Source: Candidatus Altimarinota bacterium
Lineage (GTDB): Bacteria > Patescibacteriota > Gracilibacteria > RBG-16-42-10
Length of the DNA stretch: 9,412 nt
Reading direction: 5' to 3'
Assembly (NCBI GenBank): GCA_017984655.1
Contig: JAGNZB010000044.1
Location: forward strand, 1-9,412
Below, piece after piece: positions 6,613-9,412 of the stretch. Each line of letters begins with the position of its first letter. The stretch's first letter is position 1. The notes under the pieces were generated by a model. The model did no database searches. It saw only the letters and a list, made by a program, of their open reading frames with translations, and had not been told where the DNA came from. The position numbers and the translations under genes are program-made.

Positions 6613-7098
6613 ATGACTGATGTTTATCAGTATCTTGACCAGCACGGCATTGCTTATCGTCGCTACGATCATCCTGCTTTCTTCACGGCAGTGGAGGCTA
6701 GTGCTTTTGAAGAACAGCTTCCTGACAAAGGGGGGTGTTGTAAGAATTTGTTTTTGACTGATGAAAAGAAACAAAATCTTTTCCTTGTTGTGCTACCTAG
6801 TTTGAAGAAAGCTCAGCTCAAGGAGCTGTCACGGACATTGGGGACCAAGAATCTTAGTTTTGCTTCCCCTGCCCTCTTGCTTGAGCATCTGGGAGTGACT
6901 CCTGGTTCGGTGTCACTGCTTGGCTTGATCAACGATACTGATCATCGGGTGCAAGTCATTCTCGATGCTGATTTGTGGCAATCAGAGACTGTTTATCTGC
7001 ACCCCAATATCAATACAGCCACTTTAGCGATTGCTAGGGCTGATATTGAAAAACTGTTGCTTCACTGGGGCAATCCTTATCGAGTGCTGTCTTTGTAA
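6613..7098 (+). CDS. YbaK/ProX-family trans-editing deacylase, ProXp-ala type (Ala-tRNA(Pro) hydrolase)
   Basis: These free-standing editing domains hydrolyse Ala-tRNA(Pro) made in error by prolyl-tRNA synthetase, preventing Ala at Pro codons. The 161-residue length matches the family. Visible family features are HGIAYRRYDHPAFFT (11-25), KNLFL (44-48) whose Lys corresponds to the catalytic Lys of ProXp-ala, LGTKNLSFASPALL (76-89), LGVTPGSVS (93-101), LINDTDHRVQVILD (105-118) and HPNINTAT (130-137). The frame is open back to 6547, but the extra 22 residues have no counterpart in the family and do not resemble its N-terminus; the ATG at 6613 gives the expected MTDVYQYLDQHGI start. No Shine-Dalgarno motif is present. 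It converges with the kinase-like gene, with only 8 bp between the stop codons and no clear terminator. Family assignment is strong. Substrate specificity is inferred from similarity and could be another aminoacyl-tRNA. Confidence 0.9.
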   Translation: MTDVYQYLDQHGIAYRRYDHPAFFTAVEASAFEEQLPDKGGCCKNLFLTDEKKQNLFLVVLPSLKKAQLKELSRTLGTKNLSFASPALLLEHLGVTPGSVSLLGLINDTDHRVQVILDADLWQSETVYLHPNINTATLAIARADIEKLLLHWGNPYRVLSL

Positions 7099-7106
7099 AT
7101 TTCTGA

Positions 7107-8132
7107 TTAGCTTCTGTCGAGACAGTAATGCATCACTTTTTTACCCATGGCAATTTTGGCTGCACATTGCTCATCAGTGATCTTCTTGCTCTTGGCATCC
7201 AAAATACAATCTCGTAATATGCTTACTAATCGATAGGCCATCAGTCCATGCACGGTACGGGCAGAGTGTGTTTCGCACAAACGGGCAATCTCAGTGAGTA
7301 CGGTGTGCTGCCACATTACTAAATGGTCTCCATGTGTGAGTAGGGAGTCTAGTGATCGTATCTGATCATGTAAGCCATCCTTGCCAGGTCGTACTACTAG
7401 ATTGTTGTCAGTCAGGTAAGGACGGCCATCTGGGGATGTTGGTTTACTGATAAAAACATGTTCAGCATGGATGTCGCCGTGGGCATGGCCGAATAGGCCT
7501 TCAGGATTTTGATCGTGAAGTCTTTTGCCGAGTTTGAGGATGCGGATGATTTCATTCAAGGTTAATGTTCGTCCTTCAGCTTGCCACTTGGCTACTTTTG
7601 TAAACATAATTGCCAATTCAGCTTGGTGGTTGATTGTTGGTAGCTGTGCTTTTTTACCAAAGGCGTTGATCACCATTTGATAATCTTCGCTAATTTCACA
7701 GAGACTGCGAGCAATCAGTGGGTAATTATCTGCTTCTCCTAGATAACGATCAGCTCGTTCTCCATCAATGACTTCAGTGACTAAATAGGGACCATGGGGA
7801 CCATGGCGATTGCTGCTGACCACCTGAGCGACACGAAAGCGTAGTTCGTTGGAAATTTGAGCTGCAGCTGCCTGTAGTCCAATCTCATCAGGGTTGATTT
7901 TCTTGTACTTTATTGCGACCTGTCTAGGATGGGATTCTCTAGTTACTGCAAAGGCGATTGTATGTCCTGGTGTGGCTTGGGTGAGGTCTAAGCCGACTTC
8001 GCTGGCGATGTTGCGTAGTTGTGCTTGTTCAGGTGTTGATGATGGTTGCATATAATTTTGGTCAGATGCGACTGTACTACTTAGCGGATCATCGGTAAAG
8101 CTGAGAGTCTCTGGTGGTGGCGTTGTGTACAT
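7107..8132 (-). CDS. Divergent aminoglycoside-phosphotransferase/protein-kinase-like protein
   Basis: The frame gives 341 residues from the ATG at 8132. The kinase-like fold is suggested by VAIK (72-75, candidate ATP-binding Lys75), E96 as a possible partner Glu, the hinge-like YLVTEVIDG (116-124), the catalytic-loop motif HGDIHAEHVFI (218-228) and D262 in IRSLDSLL, as in APH-type enzymes. Two features are unusual. The Asn that should follow the catalytic Asp by five residues is His225. The metal-binding DFG/DWE segment is replaced by LTDNN (240-244). Activity is therefore uncertain: it could be an atypical small-molecule kinase or a pseudokinase. The first 27 residues are Pro/Ser/Thr-rich. 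A start at Met28 (ATG at 8051) is possible, because a terminator T-run ends 2 bp before the 8132 ATG and a weak promoter lies in between. No transmembrane segment is seen. The fold call is moderately secure; the substrate is unknown. Confidence 0.75.
   Translation of the reverse strand: MYTTPPPETLSFTDDPLSSTVASDQNYMQPSSTPEQAQLRNIASEVGLDLTQATPGHTIAFAVTRESHPRQVAIKYKKINPDEIGLQAAAAQISNELRFRVAQVVSSNRHGPHGPYLVTEVIDGERADRYLGEADNYPLIARSLCEISEDYQMVINAFGKKAQLPTINHQAELAIMFTKVAKWQAEGRTLTLNEIIRILKLGKRLHDQNPEGLFGHAHGDIHAEHVFISKPTSPDGRPYLTDNNLVVRPGKDGLHDQIRSLDSLLTHGDHLVMWQHTVLTEIARLCETHSARTVHGLMAYRLVSILRDCILDAKSKKITDEQCAAKIAMGKKVMHYCLDRS
8071..8099 (-). promoter_or_regulatory. Candidate internal promoter for a shorter kinase-like protein
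   Basis: On the minus strand TTTACC (8094-8099) and TACAGT (8071-8076) are 17 bp apart; each matches four of six consensus bases. The predicted start near 8064 would leave about 12 nt before the ATG at 8051 (Met28). Weak alone, it gains some weight from the terminator just upstream of the longer start. Confidence 0.25.
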
Positions 8133-8134
8133 AC

Positions 8135-8168
8135 AAAAAAGCTCCCAGAGAAAGCAGGGAGCCTTTTT
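8135..8168 (-). terminator. Intrinsic terminator after the double-CxxC gene
   Basis: In the minus-strand RNA an A5-GGCUCCC arm pairs with GGGAGC-U6 across a 10-nt loop: six perfect GC-rich pairs (8141-8146 with 8157-8162), then one G-U and five A-U pairs, with a U6 tract (8135-8140). It starts 19 bp after the stop codon at 8188. The reverse strand also carries a T5 after the stem, so it may work both ways. The T-tract ends 2 bp before the annotated kinase-like start. Confidence 0.88.
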
Positions 8169-8187
8169 AGAGATTGGTTTAATTTTA

Positions 8188-8523
8188 TTACTTTGGCAGG
8201 ATCTCGTCGAAGTTGCCTTTGAAGTCTTTGAGAAAGTGGTGCACGTCCATCACATCATCTGAGCTGACAATTTCTTTGGTCTCCATTCGTTCTACACGGG
8301 TATTGATTGCGGGGGGATTGGATTGTTCGGAACGATGAGGATTGAGATTGGCTGTGATCAGAATAGAGGTTTTGCAATAGTCACACTGAGCGACGATCAC
8401 ACATTTGTCGCTGACCGCACTGACTACGTTGATATCGTCATTGGAATAACTATTGTCGCAGTGTGGGCAATTGACGTGACTCTTGATGTTGCGAATGACT
8501 GCACGGAGGGATGTGAAGTTCAT
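8188..8523 (-). CDS. Small double-CxxC zinc-ribbon-like protein
   Basis: This is a complete 111-residue protein with no signal peptide or membrane segment. CPHC (19-22) and CDYC (47-50), separated by a beta-rich segment, form two zinc knuckles of a zinc-ribbon type. Residues 60-85 are polar and probably disordered. Residues 86-110 (SSDDVMDVHHFLKDFKGNFDEIL) look like a short amphipathic helix with an acidic start. I recall similar proteins, with CxxC pairs and a DDV.D.H.FL..F.GDF-type tail, as conserved hypotheticals of Patescibacteria; this is from memory, not a search. It has its own TATAAT box upstream and a strong terminator downstream, so it appears to be transcribed alone. The cytoplasmic location and possible nucleic-acid or protein binding are inferred from the ribbon only. 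No Shine-Dalgarno motif is seen. Confidence 0.85.
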   Translation of the reverse strand: MNFTSLRAVIRNIKSHVNCPHCDNSYSNDDINVVSAVSDKCVIVAQCDYCKTSILITANLNPHRSEQSNPPAINTRVERMETKEIVSSDDVMDVHHFLKDFKGNFDEILPK

Positions 8524-8546
8524 TTTTTGAAGCTAATGCAACCCTA

Positions 8547-8552
8547 ATTATA
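8547..8552 (-). promoter_or_regulatory. -10 box TATAAT for the double-CxxC gene
   Basis: A perfect TATAAT lies on the minus strand in the 55-bp gap after the carboxypeptidase stop. The predicted start near 8540 gives a leader of about 17 nt to the ATG at 8523. No good -35 is found 16-18 bp upstream. Confidence 0.55.
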
Positions 8553-8578
8553 CTCAGAATTATTGGAGATTACTAGTG

Positions 8579-9412
8579 TTACCAATGATAATGTTTGGTA
8601 GTCCAGGTATAGAGAAGCTTTGTCTCTTGAAATCGATCAGGGCTATTGAGCAAGACAGTAATCAGTTCGCGCCCTTGGTAGGTACCTAGCGAGACAAAAG
8701 ACTCACCCGCATCGTTGGTGGTGCCAGTCTTCAAGCCATGCATATCAATGAAACTACTGAGCAATTGATTGGTGGGGCGAATTGTGTATCTACTGCCGAG
8801 CTCGGATGTGATCGTGATCGGACCAGAATCAGTGATGTCGGTAATGGTGGGATAGTTTTTCTGTACTAAGGATGCTAGTTTTGCGATTTCAAAAGCAGTG
8901 GAATAATTCTCTTTGTCATCAAATCCTACGGGATTACTAATATGCGTATTGATCAAGCCCATTGCTTGCACTTTTGCATTGATCTTCTCAATTGCTTGGG
9001 CTGGAGAGCCAAATATCCCTTGGACAATAGCCATAGTGGCATCATTTCCTGACGAGATGAGACTGGCTTGGAGGAGGCTATAGAGGGTGACTTTGTCCCC
9101 TCTTTTGAGGTAGATCTTGGAAGCTGGCATGTCAGCAGCAAATTGGTCGATAGTAATCACTTTTGCTAGGTCGGGATTCTGATCCAACATTGTGGTCAGT
9201 GTGAATAGCTTGGTGATACTAGCTATCGGTAAGCGTACGTAAGCATTCTTCTGGTAGAGAATACTTTGAGTCTTGGCATCCATAATGATTGCTGCTTTCG
9301 CGGCAATTACTGGTGCCAGTGCATCATCATCTTTGGTGATTTGAAAACGCTGAGGATTGTAGAGATAATTCTCATTCAAGGCGATCTCGCTATTGTAGCT
9401 GCCATCTTGAGG
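8579..9412 (-). CDS. D-alanyl-D-alanine carboxypeptidase, family S11 (5' end beyond right edge)
   Basis: These periplasmic or cell-surface serine enzymes remove the terminal D-Ala from peptidoglycan stem peptides, limiting cross-linking. All three active-site motifs are present and in order: SITK (SxxK with the nucleophile Ser; 9209-9220), SGN (SxN; 9044-9052) and KTG (8723-8731, followed by TNDAGESF as usual in the family). The frame stays open to the window's last base (277 visible residues before the stop). The real start, probably with a signal peptide or membrane anchor, is outside; a TTG at 9379 is not a credible start because coding sequence continues upstream of it. The protein ends about 60 residues after KTG with YTWTTKHYHW, so it lacks the PBP5-type C-terminal beta domain and amphipathic anchor helix, as in the shorter family members. 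The presence of the gene indicates a peptidoglycan wall. Confidence 0.93.
   Translation of the reverse strand, partial: PQDGSYNSEIALNENYLYNPQRFQITKDDDALAPVIAAKAAIIMDAKTQSILYQKNAYVRLPIASITKLFTLTTMLDQNPDLAKVITIDQFAADMPASKIYLKRGDKVTLYSLLQASLISSGNDATMAIVQGIFGSPAQAIEKINAKVQAMGLINTHISNPVGFDDKENYSTAFEIAKLASLVQKNYPTITDITDSGPITITSELGSRYTIRPTNQLLSSFIDMHGLKTGTTNDAGESFVSLGTYQGRELITVLLNSPDRFQETKLLYTWTTKHYHW

Noticed and set aside
7115..7141. CTGTCGAGACAG palindrome followed by a T6 run as terminator of the deacylase gene
   Set aside because: The stem is at most 4-5 bp with a tiny loop, and the T-run is about 9 nt away from it. Too weak to call.
7787..7806. Tandem GGGACCATG in the kinase-like gene
   Set aside because: Two in-frame copies encode a simple HGPHGPY stretch in the protein. 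No sign of a separate element.
1..9412. Recoding of UGA as Gly or Trp, as in some Patescibacteria
   Set aside because: All genes are full length in the standard code, without in-frame TGA. All six visible stops are TAA, so the window gives no evidence for recoding.

Overview
The window looks like chromosome of a small-genome bacterium, most likely a member of the Candidate Phyla Radiation (Patescibacteria), possibly near the Peregrinibacteria/Abawacabacteria. This is an inference. The support is that none of the start codons has a Shine-Dalgarno motif and predicted leaders are short. In addition, a small double-CxxC protein resembles a hypothetical family I associate with such genomes, and several genes are divergent or minimal versions of known families. 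The standard code fits: all six visible stop codons are TAA and no reading frame needs UGA read as an amino acid. No phage, transposase, CRISPR or plasmid gene is visible.

Left part (1-2307, minus strand): two exported proteins sit 30 bp apart and probably form one transcription unit. The first is a 488-residue protein with a signal peptide, a Pro-rich linker, an Ig/SprB-like domain and a C-terminal region resembling an outer-membrane beta-barrel. The second is a surface protein with a PKD domain that runs off the left edge. A good promoter (TTGACA, 17 bp, TAAATT) lies upstream of the pair.

Middle (2308-6392, plus strand): a divergent promoter drives a 222-residue protein resembling only the C-terminal half of glycogen/starch synthase, without the usual catalytic Glu. 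It is followed 62 bp later by a complete uvrA for nucleotide excision repair. Then come a long hairpin, an extended -10 promoter and a tRNA-Arg(TCG) with encoded CCA. Behind the tRNA is about 400 bp of non-coding DNA rich in inverted and direct repeats, ending in a copy of a dispersed-repeat-like palindrome.

Right part (6613-9412): a plus-strand ProXp-ala-type trans-editing deacylase, which clears Ala-tRNA(Pro), meets a convergent minus-strand block only 8 bp away. In transcription order that block is a D,D-carboxypeptidase of family S11 (5' end outside the window), the double-CxxC protein with its own TATAAT box, a strong intrinsic terminator, and a divergent APH/protein-kinase-like protein. 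The terminator's T-tract almost touches the annotated kinase-like start, which raises questions about that gene's true start or regulation.

The genes do not form one pathway. The window mixes housekeeping (DNA repair, translation quality control, cell-wall trimming) with lineage-specific envelope and kinase-like proteins. The points most worth checking are the barrel-like protein in a presumably monoderm lineage, the two degenerate enzyme homologues, and the structured DNA behind the tRNA.
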